Shown in pieces: positions 37,491-46,101 of a DNA stretch of 64,000 nt. Under the pieces are notes generated by a model that was not told the DNA's origin, searched no databases, and saw only the letters and a list, made by a program, of their open reading frames with translations. Both the position numbers and the translations under genes were made by a program. The stretch comes from Cyanophora paradoxa (Eukaryota; Glaucocystophyceae; Cyanophorales; Cyanophoraceae), in NCBI GenBank assembly GCA_004431415.1, contig QPMI01000084.1, positions 100,951 through 164,950 on the forward strand, written 5' to 3'. How positions within the stretch are numbered: position 1 is the first letter of the stretch; each line of letters starts with the position of its first letter.

Positions 37491-38073
37491 AGCACATTTA
37501 CAGCATCGCGAATCTCAGTCACAAAATCGTTAAAAAATCATAAATTCGCACTGAGCCACACTACATTTTTCAAACATCTAACTCCTCCTTACTGAAACCA
37601 ATCACGAAACCCTTTCATTCTTCATTTTTCTAATCCCTTACCATTTTCAGTAAGCCCTAAAACCCTCTCTCGATTTCTCAGTAAGGACAGTAAGACCCTT
37701 ATTTTTACGAAATGTTCCGATCGTTTCCAGACTGTTTACAGTTACCCAAATTGAAAAATCAAGGTGACCCCACCGATAGCCTTAATCCGGATGGATCAAA
37801 TACGAAATCAAGGTGAACCCCACCGATAGAGTACGATAATCGACAAAGTACGACGATAGAACACGATTAATCGATTTATCGCAAGCAATGAAAAATAACG
37901 AAAGCAAGTTTGTGCATGAGCAAGCATGCCGAAAATGCCCACCTGCACAAACTTGCGACTTCAATCGAAATGTACTTCAATCGAAATGTACTTCAATCGA
38001 AATGTACGAATCGAAATGTACGATTAGCATATTTACGACAAAGTACGACGATAGACCACGTTAAAATACACTC
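37491..38073. other. AT-rich sequence at the host/virus boundary
   Basis: Composition switches abruptly to AT-rich at about 37490. It contains two copies of aaggtga(a)ccccaccgatag near 37762 and 37811 and a short tandem run of tcaatcgaaatgtact units at 37970-38020. No gene. This is the likely left margin of the integrated viral DNA; no target-site duplication could be identified. Confidence 0.5.
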
Positions 38074-38116
38074 GCGCCCCGCCCACTATGCAAGATACAT
38101 GCAAACTACATGCGAG
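38074..38116. repeat. 43-bp repeat, copy A (partner 44326-44368)
   Basis: gcgccccgcccactatgcaa and the bases that follow match 44326-44368 with a single difference (aacTaca versus aacAaca). In copy A it is followed after 12 bp by the long end repeat. In copy B the methyltransferase gene lies between the two. Confidence 0.9.
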
Positions 38117-38386
38117 TTCTATGAAAACAATAACGATTTAGTCATGTATATATTTCGTATATATGTCCGAACCTCCGTGTGTGTGATCCCGCGCAACTTT
38201 GATTTTTTGTGTTTGTTTTTTTCGTTTTTTTCGCATATGACGACATATACATATATACCGGCGTCACCGACATATTCGGGGTCATCACATCACGGCGACT
38301 CCGGAAATGTTTGGCATGCCACATATATATATCATATATATACAAATATGTCGACCAATCAGCTGAGGCTCTAAATTCGATTGATT

Positions 38387-38530
38387 GGGCGATAGTATCG
38401 CCCCATAGTATGACCTCAGGGCGATAGTATCGCCCCATAGTATGACCTCAGGGCGATAGTATCGCCCCATAGTATGACCTCAGGGCGATAGTATCGCCCC
38501 ATAGTATGACCTCAGGGCGATAGTATCGGT
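38387..38530. repeat. 32-bp tandem repeat with palindrome, five units
   Basis: gggcgatagtatcgccc, a perfect 17-base palindrome, followed by catagtatgacctca, recurs at 38387, 38419, 38451, 38483 and 38515. Degenerate cggtggatagtatcgctg-like units follow. Confidence 0.9.
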
Positions 38531-38592
38531 GGATAGTATCGCTGTATAGTATCACCCGGGCGATAGCATCACCGGACAGCATCGCCGGTAAT

Positions 38593-38760
38593 GTGATAAA
38601 TCAGCTGATAGGTCTGATCGTAGTGTGATAAATCAGCTGATAGGGCTGATCGTATTGTGATAAATCAGCTGATAGCTATATAGGGCTGATCGTAGTGTGA
38701 TAAATCAGCTGATCGCCATCTGATAAATCAGCTGCGAAGGGCTGATCGTAGTGTGATAGG
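38593..38760. repeat. Tandem gtgataaatcagctgatag repeat
   Basis: Units of about 32-40 bp starting at 38593, 38625, 38657 and 38697 combine gtgataaatcagctgatag with ggctgatcgta. They are interrupted and diverged near 38720. Confidence 0.85.
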
Positions 38761-39289
38761 TGATAGTATCCGGATTGGCTACAATTGCGGATGCTGACCA
38801 ATCACAAACGAGTCCCGACCCCCGAGTCCCGAGTCCCGACGTTAGCATTAACCACCGGCTGCCGGCGCCGGCGTGCGCGGCTGTGTGGTATTTACCGTAA
38901 CACCGGCGATCGCGACTTCGCGGAGACCCCCCCTTCCGTTTTTCCCGCATAACTTTGGACTGGAAGCCGATCTCGGCGCGCTCTCAATTGCTACGTGCTC
39001 GTAACTTGCTTCCGGGCATGATGATGCTAGTTTGACTAGCTTAGTCGCCGGGCGCGCGAAACCCCAGTTCGCCAACGGCACAAGTGCCCGAAAACCGAGG
39101 TGTCCGCTACATTCTGAGCGCCGGCGCGCGTTCCCGGAGAGCTGCACTAGTCAAACTTTGCATCCGTGTTCGTATAGAGTAGTTCTACGCTACTACAAAG
39201 CGGCGCGGTCTGATTCGCAAAGATCGCGATTTGGCGGCTACAAAAGCACACACAGCTCGTAGCTCACAAAAATATCGACTTAAATAATA

Positions 39290-39682
39290 ATGGATTCCCG
39301 ATACCGCGGCTACCACGTTATGCTCGACTATATAACCGACCCGTTCACCGAGTCCCCGGAGGCATGCGCCGAGTGGATCACAGCGAACCTGTCGCAATAT
39401 ATAACAGATCGCCAGATGCGCATCGTGCACCAGCACACCTGCATTTTCGATGGCTCTATTTCCCCTCCCGGTTTCGCGATTGGCTTTCTATTAGATGAGT
39501 CGCATGCGACGGCTCACTCTTATAGCGACCAGGGGCTATTAGCGATCGATATCTTTACATGCGGGTCAAATGCCGAAGCAAAGACGATGGGAATAGCACA
39601 GGACATTAACGATCTCATACAAGAAAGGCTGAAAGTTCGAAAGTGGGACTTACAGGTCGAGCAAAGGTTCCCAATTTCATAA
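39290..39682 (+). CDS. S-adenosylmethionine decarboxylase-like proenzyme (SpeD family), 130 aa
   Basis: Class 1B AdoMet decarboxylases self-cleave at a Glu-Ser bond to make a pyruvoyl cofactor, then decarboxylate S-adenosylmethionine for polyamine synthesis. This protein has GYHVMLDY at its start, CIFDGSISPPGFAIGFLL, and DESHATAHSYSDQGLLAIDI then FTCG. The putative cleavage Ser71, His76 and Cys91 are spaced S+5H+20C, as I recall for the bacterial enzyme (Ser63/His68/Cys83). Length is typical of the short family. It lies just inside the end repeat of element 1, opposite in strand to the integrase; element 2 has no gene in this slot. A SpeD-derived decarboxylase with another substrate is possible. 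Confidence 0.8.
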   Translation: MDSRYRGYHVMLDYITDPFTESPEACAEWITANLSQYITDRQMRIVHQHTCIFDGSISPPGFAIGFLLDESHATAHSYSDQGLLAIDIFTCGSNAEAKTMGIAQDINDLIQERLKVRKWDLQVEQRFPIS

Positions 39683-39707
39683 AAAATGAAAAAAGCGACA
39701 AATACAT

Positions 39708-40021
39708 TTAATGTTCCTTGATCGGAAACTTGCCCATTAGCGGGTGATCGAGACCCATGACATACCAGCATCGCATGACGGGATCCCAGCGGGCTCTCTC
39801 AGCCTTCGCTTGATCCTTAAATTCATAAGGAATATCGAGGTAAACCTTCACGTTTCTTTGATACACTTGCTCATAGCTTAGAGTTTTGAACTGAGAGCAT
39901 AGGGGTGATCTTTCTTCGTGACATACCAGCATGAATTCTCACGATCCCACTTTCCACCGAGGGATTTCGCAACGTCTTTTTTATCATAGGGAATATCCAC
40001 GAAATGCTTTTCACCCTCCAT
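39708..40021 (-). pseudogene. Tandem DUF5710-like domains, broken by one frameshift
   Basis: The first domain (ATG at 40021, 47 codons to a stop at 39878) reads HFVDIPYDKKDVAKSLGGKW then CWYVTKKDHP. The second, in the next frame to 39708, reads VKVYLDIPYEFKDQAKAERA then RWDPVMRCWYV. Both match the DUF5710 pattern (hydrophobic-DVPY...KD.AK..GA+WD...+.WYV), whose function is unknown. A single missing base near TATGCTCTC would join them. They could instead be two overlapping genes. A promoter-like motif precedes the first ATG. Confidence 0.7.
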
Positions 40022-40025
40022 CTCT

Positions 40026-40050
40026 TTTATATTTACCGGAGAAAATAATT
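40026..40050 (-). promoter_or_regulatory. Viral upstream motif before the DUF5710 gene
   Basis: On the coding strand AATTATTTTCTCCGGTAAAT lies about 10 bases from the ATG. It is a variant of the motif seen before several element 2 genes. Confidence 0.55.
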
Positions 40051-40060
40051 TCGGGGTTTG

Positions 40061-41443
40061 TTATGAACGAGAAGACCGAAGAATGCGCGTAGTAGGGGCT
40101 GTGTAGCTTGCGCTCTGATTCTTGAATGATTTATACCACCTCTGACTGTTTACCTCAGAGAGCTTCTCAGTTCCCGCGATCGTTAATTTGGCGAGCTCCC
40201 TCAGCGCCCTCTTTGTCTTTTCTGCGCGATCTTCCAATAGAGCCCCTTTGGGAACACTTGCGGCAACATCTATACCTTCCTTTTGAACCTGCCGGATCGA
40301 AGCTGCCTCTACATCAGCCGCTAAAATAGCGTTGCCCGATGGCTCCACCACAGCTTCGACCTCTGTAATGATCTGCAATTCGTGCGGCTTAAAAAGCTTC
40401 GGCATTACGTTTCCGGATGCATCTTGCACCTCTATTGCGTTTCCTCTCCTTCCCGCAATTTTGTAGACCTCTCGGCTATACCTTTGAGTCGCCCCTTTGT
40501 CAAACTTCGATCTCGGCAATAACAGGCGGACGTGGAGACCCGGCTTAAAGTCGCTGAATATATCCTTGACGATTGTGTTCTTCCTTGAAATAATAGCCGC
40601 TCGGATCCGCTCCATATCTGAGAGCTTAACATCCCCGGGTTTCATTCCTATTGTTCTGTGAATGGTGTTGTTGTAATTGAAAACGAAGTCGTCCAATTTG
40701 TCCATGAATCGAACTGTATTATAAGCGACACAGTAATTGTTTATCATCGTTTTTAGAGTCAAATGAAAGCGATTCATTATTCCCAGCGAAGTGTGATCTC
40801 CGACCTGTTTAAAGCGGTGCTCTATTCCATTGCTTTTCACGACCTCCTGAAACTCCTTTGCGACGAATTCTGAACCGTTGTCTGTCTCCAATCGAACCAT
40901 TGGAGCCGGGAGCTCTGTGAGCATCTCCGCAAAAGCGGCGGCAACACTTGCGCCCTCCTTGTTTTTTAACTTCTTGGCATATGCTTTTCGGCTCGTCATC
41001 TCGATGAGAGTAAGGACTGCAATGTAGCCGGAATTATAATTGCCATATGAGAGATAAAAGATGAGATCCGCTTGGTAGCACCACGGCGGGGCTGTGATGG
41101 GAATAAAAGCGGTTTGGGTTGGTGCGGGGGGCTTCTTGTTGATCTGTATAAATTCTTGTTTCGCTGCGACATCTTGCACTTCTTTCAATGTGAGGGTCTT
41201 GTCCTCTTTTCTCAGCTCTTCGTACAATGCCGATGGGTTCTTAAAACCTGTCTTTGGGTCATACATGCGTCGCACGATCTTAGAGGACGGGTTAGCAATG
41301 CTAAAAGGAACATCTCCTAATAAATTTGATTTTGCTTGGCGTTTTGTAATTTTTTGGGGGACTTGCTCAGTTTCAGGAACCGCGATAGGTAGTATGGTAG
41401 TCTCCATTTCCTCATCTCCTCCCCTTCTAACGATCCGCGACAT
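40061..41443 (-). CDS. Retroviral-like (rve) integrase of element 1, catalytic Glu replaced by Asn
   Basis: Polinton/Maverick-type integrase, 460 aa, start MSRIVRRGGDEE. The rve core shows D126 (CYQADLIFY) and D188 (RLETDNGSEF). At the position of the catalytic Glu, 36 residues on, the sequence is LGIMNRFHLTLK, giving Asn224. The DDE triad is therefore DDN. A C-terminal domain follows (VYKIAGRRGNAIEVQD), then a conserved tail, NSQRWYKSFKNQS, shared with the second integrase at 46102-47535. The gene reads towards the end repeat, as in element 2. It is probably inactive as a strand-transfer enzyme unless the residue assignment is wrong. Confidence 0.85.
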   Translation of the reverse strand: MSRIVRRGGDEEMETTILPIAVPETEQVPQKITKRQAKSNLLGDVPFSIANPSSKIVRRMYDPKTGFKNPSALYEELRKEDKTLTLKEVQDVAAKQEFIQINKKPPAPTQTAFIPITAPPWCYQADLIFYLSYGNYNSGYIAVLTLIEMTSRKAYAKKLKNKEGASVAAAFAEMLTELPAPMVRLETDNGSEFVAKEFQEVVKSNGIEHRFKQVGDHTSLGIMNRFHLTLKTMINNYCVAYNTVRFMDKLDDFVFNYNNTIHRTIGMKPGDVKLSDMERIRAAIISRKNTIVKDIFSDFKPGLHVRLLLPRSKFDKGATQRYSREVYKIAGRRGNAIEVQDASGNVMPKLFKPHELQIITEVEAVVEPSGNAILAADVEAASIRQVQKEGIDVAASVPKGALLEDRAEKTKRALRELAKLTIAGTEKLSEVNSQRWYKSFKNQSASYTAPTTRILRSSRS

Positions 41444-41470
41444 TCTTTTTATTTATCATGTTTATTTTTC

Positions 41471-41910
41471 TTACATCATGATCGGCACACCAATGTTGGT
41501 TCGGCACACAGGACACCTGACATCGCCTTTTTGTTCATTTTCATCCAGCAACCTTCACACACAGTTGCAGTGCAAACTTGGCAGCCTAATCCGCCGGTTT
41601 GATTATCAGAGCACACAGCACATGCAAGAAGCCCACCGTTAAGAAATTCTTTGACTCGGTTCTCCCTCAGCCTGTCGTCAGAGCACCAGTTGTCGTTTTT
41701 AATCATTACGATTTCACCACTTTGAAAACCACATACAAGTCTAATCATGAGAGGAATGTCTTTCACCTTACCAATATACACCATATCAGGGGTCTTGATA
41801 GCCAACGCCGAAATTTGAACGAAAGCTGTCCCGAAATCCTTAGTGAAAGCGTGAGTGACATCCTTATAGGCAATCTTGTTTGCCTTGAAGTATGCGATGA
41901 ACTGTTCCAT
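41471..41910 (-). pseudogene. RING-finger protein of element 1, one frameshift in the RING
   Basis: The N-terminal domain (about 100 residues, MEQFIAYFKANKIAYKDVTH) is unrecognised. A C-terminal RING follows, with CAVCSDNQ, CQVCTATVCEGCW and, one frame over, CPVCRTNIGVPIMM ending at 41471. In the deposited frame the protein ends as CAEPTLVCRS at 41476. One base missing in the run AACAAAAAGGCG explains this. Element 2 has a gene of the same architecture at 51879-52372. RING proteins are typically ubiquitin ligases; a role in manipulating the host is inference. Confidence 0.65.
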
Positions 41911-42009
41911 TTTGCTTGACTTACTTGGTTGTTTGAATGTCCGATGGAGGTAACAAACCTTTCAATTTTTGCCCTCTCCCTAATTAACTCCCGACAAATT
42001 TTTCCGACC

Positions 42010-43212
42010 CTATTTCTTGCTGCAATTGCACCCATGATGGGCGAGCTGGCAATTGTCTTTAAGGTGTGGGCGCCTGTTGTTAATGCGATCCACGACGAGC
42101 TTGTAATTCGGATCTTGTGGCTCAGTCGGAATAGGAAGGGAACAGATCGCACAGGCGCCCTTCTGTTGCTTTTTGCGCTCTAATATCCACTCCGGCGTAA
42201 TATAATCCGCCTCGTCAAAATCGCGCCCGGCACGCTGATCCTGGCATTTATAACCGCGGATCTTCGTTTTCAGATATTCGATGTAGTCGCTCTTTCCTTG
42301 GAATCTGTGAATCGGTGTATAAATCAGCACAGTAGACAGATCGCGGTTACGAGTGAGCGCGGTATAGAACCATTCGCGAGTGGTATAGCGGAACGTAGCC
42401 TCACAAATGACAATGCCCGAATCAAGTGTGAGACCTTGCGTTGAATGACCTGTTCCTGCATAAGGGAGAGAAAAATGTTCTAACATCGCGCACGGAACCT
42501 CGAACGTGACACCATCGAAAACGTCCGTTAATGTGACCATTTGCTTTGTGATTTTGGTGATTCGATAGGTGTAATTTGTGTATGCATTAATAGACTCACC
42601 CTCAGACCGCGAAATGCGTAGATACCTGCGGCAAACGACTTCCAAACCTTTGTAGAATTTAATGCCGTTGACCTCTACGGTTGGGATATTTACTTTGCGT
42701 CTATCGTGCATCAGTTTGTTGTAGGCTAAGGTCATTTCGTTTCTGTAAGCGATGCCAAAGTAGCCGTCGGGAATAGCGCTTAGATCATTAATTGTCGGCA
42801 ACCCGTATTTCGAGATAATCTGTGCGGCTTCCAGTCCGTTCTCGAAGAGATCCTCTTTAATCGCCCGAATTAATTCACGGTCTGTCTCCTTCTTGTGCCG
42901 CTTGTTAATGCGTAGACTCAGAACGTTAGGGAACATGCTCTGCACCGCGCGCTTATAGTAGCCCTTGCGATCAGAAACCGAGAGGTCGTCATTAATCGGT
43001 TCGTTCTGATAGGTATCGCCATTAGCCAAATATTTGATATCCGGATAGCGATCGATAAACGACTTGATCTTAGCGAGATCTTTTACAGAATACGCGAATA
43101 TCTCGTCGAACATAATGTGACTGAACTCGGAGACGAACGTCCTCTGGTCTTTTTCGCTCATAGCCTCTTCGTAGGTCTGATCATTGGAGACACGGAACAC
43201 ATATAAAAACAA
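42010..43212 (-). pseudogene. SF1 (PIF1/UvrD-like) helicase C-terminal part fused to HNH, N-terminally truncated
   Basis: The protein starts inside the helicase: MFDEIFAYSV (motif II), then AGTGHSTQGLTLDSGIVI and REWFYTALTRNRDLSTVLIY (motifs V and VI). There is no Walker A segment. The C-terminus is an HNH-type zinc nuclease: CAICSLPIP, KLVVDRINNRRPHLKDNC, HHGCNCSKK. The frame opens upstream only to a TTG at 43212, inside a long palindrome (43197-43267), so the 5' part has been lost. It would have been a helicase-nuclease fusion. Confidence 0.7.
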
Positions 43213-43267
43213 ATATTATTATCCCTCGCGTTCCGCTCAGGATAATAATATTTGTTTTTATATGTGT
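43197..43267. repeat. Perfect palindrome, 28-bp arms, 15-bp spacer
   Basis: The arms are 43197-43224 and 43240-43267 (core aaaacaaatattattatcc), exact reverse complements. The left arm is the 5' end of the truncated helicase frame. The right arm therefore looks like a snap-back copy of helicase sequence. Confidence 0.95.
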
Positions 43268-43525
43268 GTTACTATAAGTTATATAAAGATATTAGCATTT
43301 TTATCATAGTGTATATCGATATGTGATATGTTTTTTATCGGTAGTTCGTAAATGAATTATTAAATATAATAAAAGTATCGTGGAATCTTTGTAAATTATG
43401 TATATAAAATATGTAATCGCGATATAGTCGATATGTGTTTACGATGCGCGATGTGTATTGAAAACAACTACAATGTGCTGCTTGGGACGCGCCCCATATA
43501 GTCATGTGTATCACCTACGTAGCTT
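43268..43525. other. AT-rich spacer
   Basis: Non-coding AT-rich sequence between the palindrome and the first G-rich hairpin element. No gene recognised. Confidence 0.5.
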
Positions 43526-43646
43526 CGATAGGGTGGGGCGGGTGGGGTGAGGTGGGGCATTTTTTTGAATTCCCTAAAATAATTCCCCCTCAAAAATTCT
43601 TGGTCAAAAAAGACCCCACCCAACCCACTTACCCCACCCTGTATTA
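43526..43646. repeat. G-rich/C-rich hairpin element, copy 1
   Basis: It opens cgatagggtggggcgggtgg, has an AT-rich middle, and closes accccacccaaccc...accccaccctgtatt. The ends are complementary over about 30 bp with some mismatch. A solo G-rich block follows at about 43721-43746 (gggtggggtgtgagggtggg). Copies 2 and 3 are at 44009 and 52414. Confidence 0.9.
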
Positions 43647-44008
43647 CTTACTATATTCATGATTGATTTCAATGTGATTAATGTATAAATTATATATATT
43701 ATGTATGTTAAAATTAATACCGGGTGGGGTGTGAGGGTGGGGTGTGAAAGTGGTATCAGCCAACCATTTAATAATTAGGATATTGAACCGACGTGATACC
43801 GACGTGATACGACGTGATACGATATAATCGGATCGTATTAGAACGGCGCGATCTGTATTAAAAACAAGTATCATGTGCTGTATATTTCGCGATCGCTATA
43901 TATATCGCGATCGATAGGGTGGGGTGAGAAAGTGGGCACCACCTCCACTGTATACACTGTGATATGAGCGCAATCCCGATGTAGCCTACTATGATATCGT
44001 GCGTACTT
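43647..44008. other. AT-rich spacer with short direct repeats
   Basis: Contains a run of cgacgtgata units near 43788-43822 and a partial G-rich block at 43916. No gene recognised. Confidence 0.5.
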
Positions 44009-44130
44009 CGATAGGGTGGGGTAAGTGGGGTGAGGTGGGGCTTTTTTTTGAATCCCTTAAATTTTTGGGGGTCAAATATTTTTGGGCAAAAAAGACCCCA
44101 CCCAACCCCACCCTCCCCACCCTGTATTAC
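44009..44130. repeat. G-rich/C-rich hairpin element, copy 2
   Basis: Same organisation as copy 1, with the closing block gaccccacccaaccccaccc. A G-rich block follows at about 44213-44236. A tandem gaagtggatac run lies just beyond (44279-44320). Confidence 0.9.
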
Positions 44131-44325
44131 TTATCGATACACCTCACTTATTTCAATGTACAAACTCTAATTAAATAGATAGTAAATATGTATAGAAATA
44201 ACGAGATTGTAGTATAGGGTGGGGTGTAGGGTGGGGGCAAAATGCAAACTGAATCAGTGCGATATAATTTAGTGAACACGAAGTGGATACGAAGTGGATA
44301 CGAAGTGGATACGAAGGGGATAAGT

Positions 44326-44368
44326 GCGCCCCGCCCACTATGCAAGATACATGCAAACAACATGCGAG
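44326..44368. repeat. 43-bp repeat, copy B (partner 38074-38116)
   Basis: Matches the 38074-38116 repeat except for one base. Located immediately upstream of the adenine methyltransferase gene. Confidence 0.9.
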
Positions 44369-44404
44369 ATACATATATAAATTGTTTTTCTCTTCCTATA
44401 ATAA

Positions 44405-45214
44405 ATGAAGACTCACTTTTACCATAAATATACCGGCAACAAGTATAATGAAATGGATACGATCTATCCATATATCGATTTAGAAGGAATTAATAAAGTT
44501 ATAGAACCGTTTTGTGGTTCAGGTGCTTGTAGTTTCTATCTTTGGGAAAAGCATAAAGACCGGTTTGATTATTATATGAATGATAACGACGAAACCCATA
44601 CCCTTTTTTTGAATACAATGAAAGACCCAGACAATAAAGTTAAACTCTTAGAGAGTCTTAAACAGTTCGAAGCAGTGAGCAATATAGAAGAGCATAAAGA
44701 AGTATATAAGAAGTTTCTACAACATGATCGTAAAGATGCAATGGATTACTTAGCTCACCATTTCTATCTTCTTAAAAACAGCGTTTTAAATGTTAAAACC
44801 CTCCGTGATTTCAAAAAACGAAACGTGAAGGTGAGTCCATATACAACTCTTAAAAAGAAGATACCATACGATGATTTCATAAAAGGAGCCAGCCTTTCCC
44901 ATGGGGATTTTCGCGATATTGTAGCCAAATATAGAGATGATGAAGCGGCTTTTATATTTCTCGATCCTCCATACGTAAACAGCAATAATGACTTTTACGA
45001 AAATGTAGAATTCGATTTAGAAACCTTCTTTTTGGATTTGGAAGACCTATTTAAGACAGCGAAATGCAAGGTTATGATGGTTGTAAATGATGCTCTTTTA
45101 ATGAAACTCCTATTTAAACCCTATATTCGCCATACGTATGGCAAAGTGTATGGTATGTCAAAAAAGAAAAGAAACCATCTCATTATGACTAACTATGAAC
45201 TTGGTGAAAAATAA
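44405..45214 (+). CDS. D12-class (Dam-like) N6-adenine DNA methyltransferase
   Basis: Transfers a methyl group from S-adenosylmethionine to adenine in DNA. 269 aa, ATG at 44405. AdoMet-binding motif I is VIEPFCGSGACSFYLW (E34-A41) and the catalytic motif IV is FIFLDPPYVNS (187-190). The ending KKKRNHLIMTNYELGEK resembles the NH(xx)E/LI(x)NY end of Dam-type enzymes. Length is normal. Its stop codon lies inside the start of the long end repeat (45210). The equivalent junction in element 1 (38117-38128) has no gene. Such enzymes are common in PLVs and virophages; the recognition site is unknown. Confidence 0.9.
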   Translation: MKTHFYHKYTGNKYNEMDTIYPYIDLEGINKVIEPFCGSGACSFYLWEKHKDRFDYYMNDNDETHTLFLNTMKDPDNKVKLLESLKQFEAVSNIEEHKEVYKKFLQHDRKDAMDYLAHHFYLLKNSVLNVKTLRDFKKRNVKVSPYTTLKKKIPYDDFIKGASLSHGDFRDIVAKYRDDEAAFIFLDPPYVNSNNDFYENVEFDLETFFLDLEDLFKTAKCKVMMVVNDALLMKLLFKPYIRHTYGKVYGMSKKKRNHLIMTNYELGEK

Positions 45215-46092
45215 CGATTTAGTCATGTATATATTTCGTATATATGTCCGAACCTCCGTGTGTGTGATCCCGCACAACTTTGAATTTTTTGTTTTTTTTG
45301 TTTTTTTCTCATATGGCAACATATACATATATACACCGGCGTCACCGACATAGTCGGGGTCATCACATCGCGGCGATTCCAAAAACATATAGCATGCCAC
45401 AAAGTAGTTTTTTATGTGTTTTTCGATGTTCGACCAATCGCGGATGTGACCGTAACCGATTGGGGTAGAGGCTCGCGTAACCGGTTATGCGGGCGTAACC
45501 GATTGGGGTAGAGGCTCGCGTAACCGATTGGGGTATATCTTTCGTCGGCTTGACGTTTTTACGACAAGCCGCAACAGACTTGACGTTTTTTCGACAAGCC
45601 GCCATTACTTGTCGATTTAACGACAAGCCGACACCAAAACTTGACTGACTATGACTGACCAGTGACTGACCGACTTGCCAACTTCCCGGAGTCCCGAGTC
45701 CCGAGTCCCGAGTCCCGAGTCGCCGGCAAATATTTACCATAACACCGCGATCGCGACTCGGCGGCGACCCCCCCTTTCGTTTTCCGGGCATAACTTTGGA
45801 CAGCAAGCCGATCTCGGCGCGCTCTCAATTGCTACGTGCTTGTAACTTGCTTCCGGGCATGTTGGTGCTAGTTTGACTAGCTTACTCAACCATGGCGCGA
45901 AGCGCGAATTCTCCATAGGCACAGGTGCCCGAAAACCGATGTGTCCCCTACGTCGTGCGCGCCGGCGCGCGTTCCCGTGCGTCTCCACTAGTCATACTTC
46001 GCATCCGTGCACGTATAGAGTAGTTCTACGCTACTACAAAGCGGCGCGGTCTGATTCGCAAAGCGCGCGATTTGGCGGCTACGAAAGCACCG
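45210..46092. repeat. Long element-end repeat, copy 2
   Basis: Same orientation as 38129-39262, with blocks in the same order and close identity outside the central tandem repeats. Its own internal repeats are cgtaaccgattggggta at 45451, 45493 and 45519, three cttgacg...cgacaagccg units at 45549-45630, and four gagtccc units near 45690-45720. The integrase of element 2 ends 10 bp beyond it. Confidence 0.85.
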
Positions 46093-46101
46093 CGTCGCAT
46101 G

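Larger units (their letters stand above)
38129..39262. repeat. Long element-end repeat, copy 1
   Basis: It begins aataacgatttagtcatgta and is matched in the same orientation by 45210-46092. Shared blocks include ccgaacctccgtgtgtgtga, ggcgtcaccgacat, a run of gagtccc units, cataactttgga, ctcaattgctacgtgct, gctagtttgactagctta and ctacgctactacaaagcggc. The centre differs: each copy has its own short tandem repeats. It looks like a PLV/virophage terminal repeat adjoining the integrase side of the element. Confidence 0.85.

Noticed and set aside
36646-37491. 281-codon open frame on the plus strand
   Set aside because: It begins at a non-ATG codon, lies in GC-rich flank with low-complexity His/Arg/Ala content, and crosses the composition boundary. 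No family recognised.
38129-46092. LTR retrotransposon with long direct repeats
   Set aside because: The content between the repeats (rve integrase without reverse transcriptase, SpeD, helicase, DNA methyltransferase) is that of a DNA virus-like element.
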